From assembly GCA_018907035.1 (NCBI GenBank), contig JACCIC010000037.1:1481501-1545500 (forward strand): a DNA stretch of 64,000 bases, written 5' to 3'. This stretch comes from Sycobia sp. Sy_11. Lineage: Eukaryota > Arthropoda > Insecta > Hymenoptera > Epichrysomallidae. Positions 11,546 to 25,886 of the stretch are shown here, in pieces. Every line of letters begins with the position of its first letter. The first letter of the stretch is position 1. The translations under genes and the position numbers were made by a program. The notes below the pieces were generated by a model that saw only the letters and a list, made by a program, of their open reading frames with translations, ran no database searches and had not been told where the DNA came from.

Positions 11546-14449
11546 AAGATCTAAACGAAAATAAGGATCCAACACTCCACTATACCACAAACTCACTCCA
11601 CTAAATTAATTTATATAATATTTATAGAACCCTATCCCACTTTATTGTAGCAGTAAAAAAAATTTTATAATAATACATAATTTTATATTATTTTAAATTT
11701 TTAACTAAAGTAACAATTCAGACCTAACAAAGTTCTTTGTCAAGCAAAATATTATATAACTGAATTGTAATTTACTTGTAAGCTAAGGCCTATCATTTTA
11801 GTTTTGGCCCGAATAAAGACTTACTTAGCCTTAAAACGTTACTTTTCCTAAAAACTAAAAATATAAAATTTCGGCTAAAGCACTCATTAGCGCCAATGAT
11901 ATATTTATATTACTAGTTCTTTACTTATACTTTTCCTAAAATTTCTTTGACTCGATATTATATTTTTGGTTTTGAGATTAAATATCCAATTTTTTTTCCA
12001 TTTTCATTCAAGAAACCTTTATATCGAAAAATTTTATATCTATGTGTATAAATTTTAGTGGACGTTATTTCTACCAAAAAGAAATATTGATGAATCAGAA
12101 TTGTCAACTAAACATTTTTTAATGCTTATATAACTATTATCAGTTGCATATATTTAAAATTTTAATGTTATTTTTCATGTTTTCATCTTAATAAATCAAT
12201 ATCTTCTAAATAATATGTATATGTATATGTATATCCATTATAATATTATACTTAATAATTCTTGTAAATTTAAGATAAATGTTAAGGACTCAAATAAAAT
12301 GTTTAAGAATTTTCAATAAAACAATAATTCTTTGTAGGATCAATTTATTAAATCCATGTGTGGTCGATGTAAATTGTAAAAGCGTGTCTGATGAGTCTCG
12401 CTCATTCAGTATATAGAAATTCGGAGAATCATAACAATGTTTGAGTAGATGCTGGGAAACTTCTGTGATGGGGTTCAGAATCTTAGGTAGCTAAAGTTAG
12501 GTGCGTATTTCGGGCACAGTGTTAGGCTTTGCGAACGCGTAATCAAGAAAAAGAAGTATAATATTTTGCTTATTTTTCTTTGTTCTAATTTAATGTTATT
12601 ACCTTCCATTTTATTTGATGTTATTGAAGCTCTACATAAACTGTAGTGAAATAAAAGAAAATATAAAGTATAAGAACGAAAAGTATTTTAAAATGAATTT
12701 ATTTAATATCGAGAGGGAACGTTTGTCCACTGACAGTTGGATAGTCAAGTGATTATTACTAGATTATTTTTGTAGAGCTTCAATAATCCAACATACTTAT
12801 ATTTTTATATTTTACTTATTTTTAAAAAATTTATATTTAAAAATAAAAAAATTTCATTCATAAATCGAAATCATTTTATCTTGATATTTATTAAGAATAA
12901 CATTCATGTACTTATGGTAATGATAGACAGTGAGAATAACTGAAATATAAAACTATTAATTAAATTCGAAAGTCTTTAGGGAATATTTTCAGTAATTTAT
13001 CATTCTACCTTTAACGACTAAAAATTTCATTAATATTTGCGATTCGGTTAAGGTAATCGAAAGAAAATCTAGCACCATTTTTTATCATTTTCACACTCTA
13101 AATATACATATAACAACGTGAAATTTAGGTGCAATTTAAATATAGTTTACATGTATATTTTGATTTTGAGATTATCTCAAGGATTAATGCTTGAGAATAA
13201 TGTAAGATTGGTTGTGATGATCGTAAATAAGGCTAAAGTTAAAAGATGCTATTTGGTTTATATACATATTCATATACGGCTGGTGTTGGTATATTTCTGC
13301 ACGCTGTTTAAAGATTTTTTAGACTGAAATTCAGTTTTCGTTATAAATTTTCTTAATTACCCTGTGTAGGAAAAATAAGAAAAAATACCACGAATGCATA
13401 TAAGTATTATTTTACTTTGTTATCTTTCTAAGACTCTAATTGCGAAGAAACGCAGATACTCTTAAATTATTGTACTCATACTATACAGACTTTGAAATAG
13501 TTAACTCACAAATAGACGTCTATCGTCAAGCTTTGTTATAACCAGGCCTGAAAAGTGAAAAATACGAAAGGCGATCGCAAACGAATTATAAGCGTTACAT
13601 GAGCTGCGGCTTGAACAAAGCAGCGACGAACTGTCGGAACTGTTTGGTTGGTTGTCCAGATAGCCCAACGCGGGTTTACGGGGCCCCCACGGTGTCCTCT
13701 GCCCAATGCTTTTAGCAAATCAAAAAACCCGTCGGATTTTCCGATGGACAGCGTCCCCCGTCATCTTCATCCCCAGCTCCCGCTATCGACCTGCATCCCC
13801 ATTATCCGGCGCAGCGAGATGCCCGCAAGCGGATTTCCCGCGACAAGCCCTCTGAATAATTCACGAAAATATCTTTGAACTTTTACGCGCGGGGCGCCGC
13901 GAACGAGGTCGTATATATAACGACTTGGAGACGTTCGCTATTTTACCGTTCGCACTTGTATCATCAGAAACCCTTGGACTTTTGTTATTTCATCCGAGTC
14001 AAGAGAAAGGATATTGTTGGCACAATTTGGTCAGTTCGATGACTGCATACTATATACAGGATTTTCTGTATTAGATATACGACGCGCATGCGCAATGATT
14101 TTCCCTTCCTGCAATTTGAGCCAATTCAAAAGAATCCCAAATATTTAAACACTCTGTTAGTAATATAACCATAATAATGAAAGAACGTTTTGGAAACAGC
14201 GTGTATTCTTTTGAGTTTAGAACTGTCGATATTTTAAAGCAGGTTATGAGGAATGGATATAAGGAGAGTCTTGAAAGAATTCGAATTTTAAGGAATTGAA
14301 ATAATGCAAACTAAATGTTAGAATAGCATAAACTATATTTATTTAACGGAGAGTATGTGGATATATATAATTCATAGATTTTATTTCAGTCCCTTAAGAG
14401 ATGACGGTTTTAATGAAAGTGCAGCGGACTGTTGTTTGCAAACAAGTTT
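11546..14449. other. Gene-free stretch with a GC-rich island
   Basis: AT-rich to about 13530, then a GC-rich island (13540-13930) with open frames of 60-76 codons on both strands and a TATATATAA sequence near 13911. No frame shows domain, splice or codon evidence that separates it from chance. AT-rich DNA follows to copy 2 of the dispersed repeat. Confidence 0.5.
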
Positions 14450-14606
14450 ATATTGAATTATATTTCAGATTCTTTGTAAGTTATGATTTTATAAAGACAG
14501 TCTGACTTTCACTGTAATTATATTAGTTTATTAAAAAGACTGTGAGAACGATGAAAATATTCGTTTGCTCTATACATCAGCTGAAGTAAGTAAAATTTAG
14601 TTTTAG
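14450..14606 (+). repeat. Dispersed repeat family, copy 2 (diverged, right block only)
   Basis: Shares with copy 1 the ordered words ATTTCAGATTCT, AAGACAGTCTGACT, AAAAGACTGTGAG, CGATGAAAATATT and GAAGTAAGTA at matching spacing, with more divergence between them. The inverted ACAGTCT...AGACTGT pair is kept. The left hairpin block is not seen upstream, so this copy is partial. Confidence 0.55.
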
Positions 14607-17600
14607 AAGCTTTTGGAACAGCTTTCAAAAATAAAAGAATTTTATTCTAACTTCATCTTAATTTCCTTTTATTATTACTTTTTGTACAATTCTTCTTTAA
14701 TTTAGTTTCTATAAATTACAAATATTTCAATTCTCGTACACCCGAATAGCATGGATAATTAATTAAGACTTAATGATAAATTGGTGAAATATTCTCTAAC
14801 AATGGAATATAAAATATTTGTTAAACCACTGGACAATTGTTTCGGTGATCAATCCATTTGCATAGAATAACGCGTAATAAAATCAACATAAAAAAATGAT
14901 ATACAGTATGAATATATTCTTTCAAAAGAGTTTCATCGACGAAATAGCGTCTATGAATCTATCCATTACTTTATTGATATTTTACCATTCATTATTTAAA
15001 CATGTTTCTTTCAGTTTGTATCGAGTCTACGATGAATAAACTATGTTATTGGAATCTGGTAGAATTTAAACATTTATAGTTTACAGAAACAAGAATAAAA
15101 ACATGAAACAGGTAAAAAAAACAGGGTTTTACTTCTTCTTTTTGATTACAATTTGAGCTTAAATACGGTACTCAGTACTAGTAATGTCAATAAAAAATAT
15201 TGACTAACATTATTAAAAAGTTATGTAAATCTCTTCTTACGCTCATCCTATTAAATGTGCGTATTGTCTATATAAAAAAAACATTGACTAACATTATTAA
15301 AAAGTTATGTAAATCTCTTCTTACACTCATCCTATTAAATGTGCGTATTGTCTATTCCGCACGATCTCACAGATATTCACAGATCTGCTCCGTCCCTACA
15401 TGGGTATACTAATTATCTTTCTGTCCCTATCATTACCCTATCTTTTCTCTCCATCCATTCTTTTAGTTCTTTTCTTTCTGTCAAAATTCTTGCCAGAAAT
15501 GCGAGGCAAACTTATCTACATAACCTGGAAAAATTATACTCAGACTCCAAGTATTTCAAATACAAAGATACTAAAACATTAAACTCATCATTTTTCTAAG
15601 ATTTTAAATTAAAAAACGTTCGATCTCAAACTATTAAAAGGTCTACTTCGAGTTCTATTTTTGAAACATCGTCATGGCCTTGGAATAATAGTTAGAACAA
15701 GTAGAAAAAAATTATATATCCAATATACGGATATTTTAAAATCGCTTAATCATCATTATTTACAGCTAATGTTTCTCTACTCCCTATATATAATATTATA
15801 CTCATATATCTTTTTAAATAAAAAAAAAAAATTACGGATAAAGGGCGTTTTAAAAATGAAAGATGAAAATCAAATTCTACTTCAATCAATTTCAAAGTAG
15901 CGACATTTACGACGCTTGCATCCTCACTGCTATCATATTTATCGCGAAGAGCAAAAAGTCTCAAATCATTCAATTTATCCGATCTGTATCCGCCTGGAAA
16001 GCCAATCCGTATATGGATCAGAACTGTCAAGGCGGTCCCTGGCGCTGTACGTTCGATAGACCTATAAAGCGAAATTGTTTCAGACGGATACTTTTCACTT
16101 TTGTCAATTGGGCCGAGGGCTCTCGTCTTTCTTCAGCCACACAGGGTTGTAAGCCTCGATAATAATGAAATTTTTAAATTTCAAAGATGATATACGGAAA
16201 TTGATTAAATTATATATCGTCGAGCGAATGACGTTGGTAGAAGCTACGGTCAATATGATTTTGTCTCGATTTTTTTTCTACAGAAAAAAAGACGAGAATG
16301 CACTAAAAGGCAAAATGGCTTAACTACGCTGGCTATAAAATATCAAGATTGATTTATTTCATATGCATCAACATCAGATTCGAGTAATTTATCGTTATTT
16401 CGAAGAAAAGGTGTAATAAAAGACCTTAAGCGTTTCGTAAATGTAATGCGACCAATGGGAACGATTACAGTTCTTAATCATCACTGATATAGGTATCTAT
16501 GTAATCTATTTTTATTCAGTACTCCAAAATGATATCGGAAGACTTTAGGAAATAGGAACGAATGTATTCTGCTGTGTAATTAGTAGCTTCATATCTGATG
16601 ATCAATATTATTAATTTTACCAAATATAAGAAAGATATTTTTTTAAAAAAGTAAGTGTAATTTTTCCAAATGTATCTAAGCAAATTAAAAGTTGTTCGTT
16701 AGTCATTTTATTAAGCTTATTGAATAAAAAACTCTTTCTTTATTATTAGAATTATTAAGCTGTTTACAGTGTCACGTATGACGTGACATATTATTGGGAT
16801 CATTAAAGAAGCGGCCGCGTGTCAGTAGATCAAGTTATTGCGAAAACGGAAAGCGAGCGACGTGCCATTCGGAGCTCGTTTAATTCTTATTAGAACATTA
16901 GGAAACACAGATAATGAATTTTATTTCATAGATTAGAGTAAATAATCAGAGAATCAAAAACGTCGGATTTCAGCGTTGAACTTTAAAATCCAAGGTTTAA
17001 ATAAAGATTTGAAATTGGTATAAGCATAAGCCTAAAGTCAAAATGATAATTAAGGGTATATGATCTACTAATCTCATTTGCGTCACATAAATTTTCTGTA
17101 AAACTTTTGCTATAACTTACTTCCTGAGATACTTGCGAATATTGATTTATCGATTAGACTTGTAAGCTCTGCTGATCAACAAGTTCTGATAAGTTTCAGA
17201 TCCTAGTGTACTAAAGTAATTCGAATTAATTTTAAGGCCATCAATTTGCTCGTTTGATAATTAAAACCACATAAATGAGACTTACGATATTTATTACTTT
17301 ATTCGTATTATTAATTGTCGTACTTCGCATGTGCTTATAAGGAAACAGGAATATACTTCTTTTTACAATAAGGTTTCTAAAATAATCTTTCCAAAATTAA
17401 CTTAAATCGAAGCTACTCAAATATTTTGAATTTGTTTTTAAGAAAAAATAATGAAAACCAATTTACTAGTTTTATATTTAGTTTACCATTAAATCACGTA
17501 ACAATCTCATTTATATACAAATTATATAGCTTGTTCCTAATATCTGTTCATAAAGTATCTGATAAATTGAAAATGAACGAACGCTATGATATTTGAAGTT

Positions 17601-18012
17601 GAAGCACTCGAGTAAGACCACCTCTCAGGCAAATCCAAAGAGTCGAATCTCCGATTCACGTGCAAAACCAGCTGCTAAACATATATTCACATGAGCACGT
17701 AGGGATACGGACGCGAAAACGCAAGTGCAAACTTTGGTGCTCTCACTTCCTCTTTCCCCCTCTTGAGTTAGTCCATTCGAACATGGCTCGTTTCTTGCTC
17801 CCGGCTTGATATCTGGTTCTTGGGAATAAGCGTGATGGGGGGGGGGGAGGTGCCGAGAGCAACTTGGATAGTTACCGGCCCGTGTTCCGCTCCTCGACTC
17901 ATCCGCTCTTATATACACTGGAAGCATCCGTAGTCCCGTGTGGTGGACTAATTTCTCGAGCTCTTGGTGCCTGGAATTATTCAGTTCGCCTCTCCTATGT
18001 CATGGCACAAGT
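14607..18012. other. Gene-free stretch holding a tandem duplication and a GC patch
   Basis: AT-rich DNA with a recent 84-bp tandem duplication (annotated separately). Open frames at 15339-15599 and 15863-16162 (86-99 codons) lack any family signature. A GC-rich patch at 17600-18000 includes a run of 11 G (17837-17847) and ends in a CT array. A NotI-type GCGGCCGC occurs near 16811. Confidence 0.5.
15191..15355. repeat. 84-bp tandem duplication, two units
   Basis: Two head-to-tail units of 84 bp (about 15191-15274 and 15275-15355) share TTGACTAACATTATTAAAAA, CTCATCCTATTAAATGTGCG and GTATTGTCTAT. They differ at only a few positions, for example ACGCTC versus ACACTC, so the duplication is recent. 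Confidence 0.92.
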
Positions 18013-18013
18013 C

Positions 18014-18066
<53 letters not shown>
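18013..18066. repeat. (CT)n microsatellite
   Basis: Nearly perfect CT array closing a GC-rich patch. Confidence 0.95.
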
Positions 18067-18070
<4 letters not shown>

Positions 18071-18937
18071 CTCCGTAAGTTCACCATGTAAATATATATA
18101 GGCTGCACGTCGCTGCATTGCGTAGCTGCGAGCTAATTGATGAATGAAGTATATATTGTAGTGACGAGAAAAAAATTTATATGTAAAAAAAACACCATAA
18201 ACATTTTAGGTATTGTGTACTTTGGAACAACTCGGATGAAATACCAGCAGACTGTGATTGGTGAGAGCCTGAGAAAAATTTCCAAGCCGATTATTATTAT
18301 ATATACATATAGAATATCAGAAGATCTAAATAAGTAGTTGTTACAAATTATATGTATTAAAAATCTAAAAGGCTATAACTGCGATGAATATACCGCTCTT
18401 TTTCGCCGCGATTCATCGCCAAAGTTGTTAACAATATTAAAACACTTAATAATACTGTTTTCTTAAGTACATTACATGAAATTATTTATATTTTTCTACG
18501 ACTCCAATTTAGCTTTTAATATAGCCATATCAGACTGACATTGCGTAAAACCGATACAAAAGATCTTTTTTATCTATCTTATGAATTTACTATATTGCGA
18601 TTTTCAATAAAAGTAATCTAAAAAAATTAGAAATAAATACTATCAGCTGACGATATTGTCATTTGCAATAAGGAAAAACATCTAAAATTATAAATTGAAG
18701 TACAAGTTATTTGACCGCATTTCCACCATTTTCCTATACATCTAAGCATAGCGCTGCTCTTCCCTATCACGATTGATATTTCTCTTCCGTCGTTAATGGA
18801 AATTACATTGGAGGATGCTACAAGAGATATTATCTACTTTCTCATTTTCTATTCCGAGGAATGACGGGTAAAAGCTCAACAATGATTCGAGATTGCCCAA
18901 AATTCCTATATACAAATTAGAAAAGCAATGTTTTGTG

Positions 18938-18977
<40 letters not shown>

Positions 18978-20480
18978 CTATTAATAAAAAATATTCCTGC
19001 GACGAAAAAGAAATAGCGCATTCGCTACTCGTATTTACAGGTCCACCTACGAAAAAGTAAATATTGATTGGTCTAAATTAAAATCCTGTGAGACTTATAA
19101 CCACGATTTATATCTGTCTTCTTGAATGCAGTGAATCAAAATTTGAAGTAGTATCTGTTTAATCGTACATATTAGCTTATGAAACGCAAAATTAAGAATA
19201 TGGATAATTATTTGCCTAATCGCCTTAGTTCTCTTAGTTAATAGCGTTGTATTCTTCAATCCAAAATTGTAAATGCGCTGTAGCTATCATTGGATTTATT
19301 TATAATCTATAGTCCTTCGTAGTTCGCTCGAAGGAATACGAATTCTCGCTTCGCCGCTCTAGCGGTGGGGATAAAAGCGATAAGAACTATATATATATAT
19401 ATAGGGCGAGCTTAAAGATTAGTTGTCTGGATTAGTGTATCGGGTTATTTTGCGAATAGGCTTAAGAATTTACTCGGCACAAGGGTCAATGAGAATTTTT
19501 CTAGAACATGCGCTTTTAAAAATAATATTTTCCGATATGTCGAATGTTATACTTGTCGAATGAGATTTACGACAAGAGGTTTAAATATCCATTGATTTTG
19601 GTCAACAATAACCACTTTTGATGGTGAAAACGTTTACTTAGATATTTTCATGACATTTATAAATTATTTTATTTAATTGATGATCTGCACAACTGAATGA
19701 ATATTCAGGTCACTAGAATTAATAAACTTGGTCAAATTGTAAGATGGAAATAACATTTCCGATTTATTGAAATTTAATAGAATTCAATAATAAGAATATT
19801 CATTGAAACCAATTTAATAATTATGGATGTTAAATAAATTGAAAATGTAACCCAATTATTATCTATTAATACAGAATTGCATCTTGAATTGCTTAAAACA
19901 TTAATATATTAATTAATAAACTACTTTAATGACTTTAATCACTTGTTTCGAAAATGTACTTAGCACTCAAATAAATGTAGAATGCACATTTATTATCAAG
20001 AAATATAAAGATTTATAGATATTAAGAGACGATAATCTAATTGAATTAGGTTTTAAAATAAATAAAGGAAAATCTTGTTGGAAAGTTTTCATTTTGCTTT
20101 GATTTCACAATTAAAGAGAAACTACGATATGAATAATAACATTAGTAAAACAAATCTAAGCTCTGAAATTAAAGCACAGAATAAGATCCGCGGTCAAGAG
20201 TCGTTTTATATTCGCAGATTTCCAAGTCGTATTTTAGTTTAATATTCTTTTTCTTTTAATTAATTCAAGGGGTCTAGATACTTATGCGTCGAATGCTTTC
20301 AATTAAGAATATTATTTAATCATTTCTCCCCGAGTGCGAGCCTTGTCGTTAATTTTACTTAACAGGTACTCTAGATTTTCTCATCGTCTCTTAGAAAGGT
20401 AGCCGTTTGTTATTCCACAATCAAACTGGATCTTTAAAGATGTGGACGTCAAAGAAAGCGAGAATCCACGCGATAATTTT
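18067..20480. other. AT-rich gene-free stretch
   Basis: AT-rich with a TA array at 18939-18976 and a short less AT-rich patch (19320-19440) holding GATAAAAGCGATAAGAAC and a short TA run. No gene, RNA gene or transposon end was recognised. Confidence 0.55.
18939..18976. repeat. (TA)n microsatellite
   Basis: Perfect TA array of about 38 bp. Confidence 0.95.
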
Positions 20481-22520
20481 ATAAAGGAAGATATCCTATC
20501 CCCCTACCGCTCTTCTGGAAGTTTCGCGCGTCTCCGAATCCCTCCGATTATTAATTCACAATTAGTCCGACGGTAAAATCGCGTGATCGTTTCTCCGTTA
20601 TAAAGGAGGCTCGTCAGGCCGCTTTTATAGATATATACATATATAGATACGCGTCTCACAAACGAGCATTTCATCCGTTGCGCCTCTTCCTCACATCGAA
20701 AGCGCCTCGATAAGATCGTAATTGGCGACGAGTGGTGCACTGCTCCGTTCCTGGGTTTTGAGATTACCGGGTAAACCCGCGGTACGTTCCCTGCCGCGCT
20801 CGGAACACATTCCGATCCCTCGAAGGGCGCGTCCGCGCTGGTAGCTTGCCGACCACCCCGCACCGGCTCTCCTTTCATTAGAATTAATTAAAAGGAGAGT
20901 GTTTGAGCGGGCAAATAAGCGAATCCACAGTGTGTCTCGCTGTTCGCAACCGTGAATTCATGACTTTTCGTCATACGCCAACTTAATCGCCTTGTCATTT
21001 TTTGACCTTAAACTGGCAAAGAACTTTATGAATCTTTCGTAAGTGGTTGCTTTGATAAGAAGCACGCATCCGCTTTCAACGTCCAGTGAATGAAACGAGC
21101 ATCTTTCCTTTTTAAATAAATATATAAAGATGACGGTTTCGGACTGTTGCGAGCGCTTTTTAAATTTTAGGGCTTTCATTTGACTTTTTACGACCATGAA
21201 CTAATGAAAAATGAATGTTAATACGTCGACGCTGGGTATGTAATTATGATTCCTCTCGTTACAAGCAAATTTACGGTAAAATTACACATTCATTACATTG
21301 TTATTATTGTTTAATTTTTATAATTATTACTACTGAATTTCTTTTTAATAATGAACGAACCAAACTTCCGAAACTGTTACCAACATTATAGCGTTTATTA
21401 AAAAAATTCGATAGATTGGAAATATGGAATATTTTTTACTTTTTTCTTCTTACAGTATGGAAAATCTTGTGTAGTTTGAAAAAAAAATAAATGCCAAATA
21501 TTCAATGAAAACAAAATTCCTTATCATTTTTTGATCCGACATATATGGCAAAAATTCAAGAAATATATTCCCGTCATAAAAAGATTTTGTTTTTAATAAT
21601 ACATCTGCGATAAATACGAATAAAAAAAACACTTTTAACTATCAAGCCGCGACCTATAATATATCGATTATTGAAAAGTGTCCCTCGGCACGAACGAAAA
21701 TCTCCCAAAGAAGCAGTGCTCACCATCGCTAACAAAGTTCATAATTTACTATTCGGTGTCCCGTGGTCGAAAAATCCGATAATTTATCGAATTTCCCAGG
21801 CGATGCGATTTCGAAGAGTGTATGTGTACAATTTCGCCCTCCCCTCCCCGAGTACATAATTGGATTCCCACATGGCTTCGTGCAATTTTTCGAACGAACG
21901 CTATAGCATCCGATTAATCACAAAACGCGCGTTCCATGCCGCGCGAAACTTACTACACACCTTCCCTCCCACTGCTTCGGCATCGTTTTCGTCCTCGCGA
22001 TATTCGTGCCACGATGCATCGAGGATTTCAGCTCTGCGAATAATTCCGCGCGCCCAACTCGGGCGTTCCGAAACTTGATGCGGACGAGATCGCATCTGCT
22101 CCCGGCGCTCGCGCGCAGTATATATAATAACGCGCAGGGCGAGTATTTGATCTCGGCGAGCTTCGTCGCTCCGCCACGCTCGGCTTTTACCACTGTAGCG
22201 TCGTCTGGTCGCCTCGCCTCTCCGAGAGAATTTCCTTTCCAACGCGTTATATTGAATTAACTTTCTAGGCGCGAGGAGCGAACTCGCCGCGGTTCAGATT
22301 TACGGCATTCCGGGGAGGAGGATGGGGGAGGGGGGCGAATTGGATTTTGCGAAAAGACCCTCTCGCGTGTACGTGGTCAATCTGGAAAGTTGGGTTATAT
22401 CACGAGTTAGAAATATAGATAGATGGGGATCGTTTCAACGTGGAATTTTTATTGTACTATTGAGTTCTTATAGTGATCAAAAAGTTAGAACAACAGACGT
22501 TCGTTGCTTAAATTAAGAAA
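20481..22520. other. Cluster of GC-rich, CpG-rich islands
   Basis: GC-rich segments at about 20500-20880 and 21690-22330 flank an AT-rich middle. The first holds a 124-codon minus-strand frame beginning with a true ATG (20876 down to 20504). Its first ~67 codons are Gly/Pro/Arg/Ser-rich and are followed by a possible GTGAGG donor near 20695. The second has overlapping open frames on both strands (62-113 codons). A TATATATAA occurs at about 22120. Nothing distinguishes these from chance frames in GC-rich DNA; they could equally be regulatory islands or untranslated exons. Confidence 0.4.
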
Positions 22521-25500
22521 ATCTCCATAAACTTTAGGCTAATTTTACTCATTTGGTAACTCCTTATCCATCATGTAGTCCATCATAGAATATTCAGAAA
22601 CCGCTTCCCACACTTCCAAAGAAGAGTCTTTATAAGAAATGTGATTAAAAGTTTTTTACTAGAAATAAATTTAAAATTTACGTACTAAAATAAATGTTCA
22701 GATATAAATTGGCCAAATTAGTCGATCAGGATGGTTTTCGTCTACCTCGGTTAGTAACCAAATTCATATTTTTACTCATGCATTTGAATGTCTATTATAT
22801 GAACTTTTTTATTATTACGCAGCTATACTGATGCTCGTAATAAAATTTTTGATTGATACAGTAATGTTAAGAGTCCTACTATCCAATGACTATCCAATGC
22901 TCATAATAAGAATAGCATAAATCTAGTGTTCACTAACAATTATTAACAATCATAATGTTTCAGTTTTTTATTTAAATGTAAACTTTTCTTATTTTCCTAA
23001 AATATAAATATATTATGTTTCCGTCAGAAAGTTTATGTAGAAAATACTATATTTAACTAGAGTTTCAGAAGGGTGATATTAGAATTTTTTCATATACAAA
23101 GTATGTTGAATTTTTCACGGTATATTTAAATGTTGGCATATATTTGTGAAACTGAAGTAATTACACGTGTGTTTCTTCTGCATTACAATTTCAACTACAT
23201 TTTACAGACTGTACGTAAAAAATCCAAAAGAAAAAGAAAAAGTTTCTACCTCAGTTTATATAATAAAATTTATAAATAATCTTTTCTTTGTTCATAACAA
23301 TGTTATATATACTATTTTTATTCTGAATACCTGGGAGCTGAATAGGATATGTAGTGTCTTTCTATGATACAATAAAAATCAAAGATTGCTTTACTCACTT
23401 TATGGATGTTTCATGGGTTTGTGAAAATATTCGAGTATATAACACATAAAGAAAAAAGCTACTTACCCGCATCAGTCTTAGACAGAAGTGCCTTAACATC
23501 ATTCGCCGTTGACTATTAGGGGATACTTTACTTGTAAATCACGTACATAGTTTATGGACAGCCCCTAAAATAAAGTATCGATGAAAACAAATATCAACTT
23601 TTGATGTTATGCAATGCTATTCGATGCGCTATACTATTAGGATTGGATTCTGGCTCAAGCTTTCAACCATACGATGAGATTCGAACTTCTGATAACTATT
23701 TGTTTTTATAATATTGTTTTAGTTAATTACTTTTCTATTAACAAAATTATTTCATTTTTATTTCATTTATAAATTTTGCTAAATTTGATTATTGATGCTC
23801 GAGTCTACCGGACATGAATGCTAGATTCAATTTGAATACACGAGTAACTCGAGTGGCTTGAGCCTATTTAAGCATCTATAAATTTCCATTTCAATTTGTG
23901 AGAATTTCAGAAAGTAGACATAATAATCACAATTAAATAAACTAAAAAAATTGTGCGGAAATCTTAAGAAAGTCTATTATACAAGTATATTGGTAGTATT
24001 TAAATGCATATTGGTGGGTTATACAGATGCCTAATTACAACTAGCATTAGGGATCGACACTATTAAGGAGATTCTATCTATTGCAATCAAATTGTAAGTA
24101 CATAGGTTTAATGGTAATTGAAATATATTCTACGAGAAAACGATAAAGTTCCCTCCTTTTATAACTATTCGAAATGTATCAGATCATAAATTGTTATTTT
24201 TTTCTTGTAATTGTTGAACACGGTAATATTTTACTTTTTTCAGTTTAAAATTTCTGATATTTAATTATCATATCTAAATATTATATTTTTCACTATTTCT
24301 AATGTATTGAAAATGAAGTTCAAGAGTGACATGACGGGAATAGTATGCAATATATAATAGACTTGAAAAAAATTATTTTGACATCAGATTTTACTATTGC
24401 ACGAATCTTTTCCGATTGGCTTCGCATTGACATGATGTTATTTTTTTTATTAAAATATTAACATTGCTAAATATGTAAAACTGAATTTAACAATAAGCCG
24501 ACATGCGTATTCATAAAATATTAAAAATTGTTTTCTTTAGCCTCCTTCAACGCTGTCTAAATAGAATCCAAAGAATGATTAATTTTTTATTATTTCTGTT
24601 CTTAAAATTGAATTTAAGCGTTCAAATTATCGCTTCAAATTTAGGCTCCTATTTAAAATCTTTCACACTTCCCGCAAAGTTCTGCTGTAATTGCTTAAGA
24701 AAATTTCTTGCGCATGCTGCAACCCTCATTATGCGATGAAATAGAATATATTTATAGTTAAGAATTTTTTTTCTATAATGAAATTCATCATGCGCATAAA
24801 ACAAGCAGAAAATAGCATACTCATAAGCTGTTGCCAGTCTTTTACAGATTTGCAACTCACAGCCGTTACAGATCGCCGCCATCGTATGCGTTAACGTGCG
24901 CTCTCTGCTTATTTCTAGCTGTAGACAGTGCTACGGGTGTTAACGACTATTTTTATTTAATTTCTGGGAATATTGCTAAGAGAATCTACTATTTCATATC
25001 GGCAGATAATAAAACAGTAGCTTCTATAGTTTTCAAAGTTCCTTGCTTTTTATTAACTTGCTCATCACTATTTTCAGTTTAGATTAAATATACTATATAT
25101 TAAATATATTAGAAAATACCATTACGTATTATAAGAGAAAATGAACTTATATATTGTAGCATACATATATCTAAACTATATGCAGTTAGTTAGTCCTTGA
25201 ACCCAAAGCACTCAAACAATAGACATTTGCCACATAAACACTGGTTGCAGCATACAAGGCGCTCTGAATGCCATGCATATTAAGCTGCTTCTGAGCTTCA
25301 TTATTACTACTTTTTAATAAAGAAAAAGAATGCAATTCTAATTTTCTCATTTAAAATTACGTCCTTGCAACGGCATCAATTAATTATAAATTATAAAAAT
25401 ATATAATTAATTGATTGGCAATTATATGTATTTAATTATAAACAAATAAAAATTAAAAAAATTGAAGAAAAAATTGTAAAAATAGAAGAATGACAATTTT

Positions 25501-25886
25501 AGTTTCATATGAGCAATATTATTGTGAAGTAATAGTAAGCTATGAATGATTAATTGAGTCTTGTGTACCATATAATTTCTATTAAATATTCAATAATAGC
25601 ATTTAACTGTCGGTAAATGAACGTTTAACGATTAATTTATCAACGCTAATCAACAGTTGTTGTGCTGTCATTCAAATTCACATAAACTACAATGTATTAT
25701 TAAAAATGAATGTACCAAAGTAAAGTTTATAATTTAATATTTTCAAATATTTTGAAAGAACGACTTTTTTAATTTACGATTCGTGTGAATAAATTGACAA
25801 CATTTGTTATTAATTTTGTTTTTTTTCGAAACATAAAAATCTATCAAAATTGAGAAATAATGAAGAGAGTACCAAATTCTAGGTAT
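22521..25886. other. AT-rich gene-free stretch
   Basis: No recognisable gene or transposon. A 12-bp inverted repeat with one mismatch (GATACTTTACTT, 23522-23533, against 23568-23579) could form a simple hairpin but is within chance for DNA of this composition. Confidence 0.55.

Noticed and set aside
12370..12420. CTGATGAG-like hammerhead core
   Set aside because: The GAAA partner strand and the enclosing helices are missing.
23522..23579. 12-bp hairpin GATACTTTACTT with one mismatch
   Set aside because: Too short and imperfect to call a microRNA or terminator; matches no insect microRNA that I recognise.
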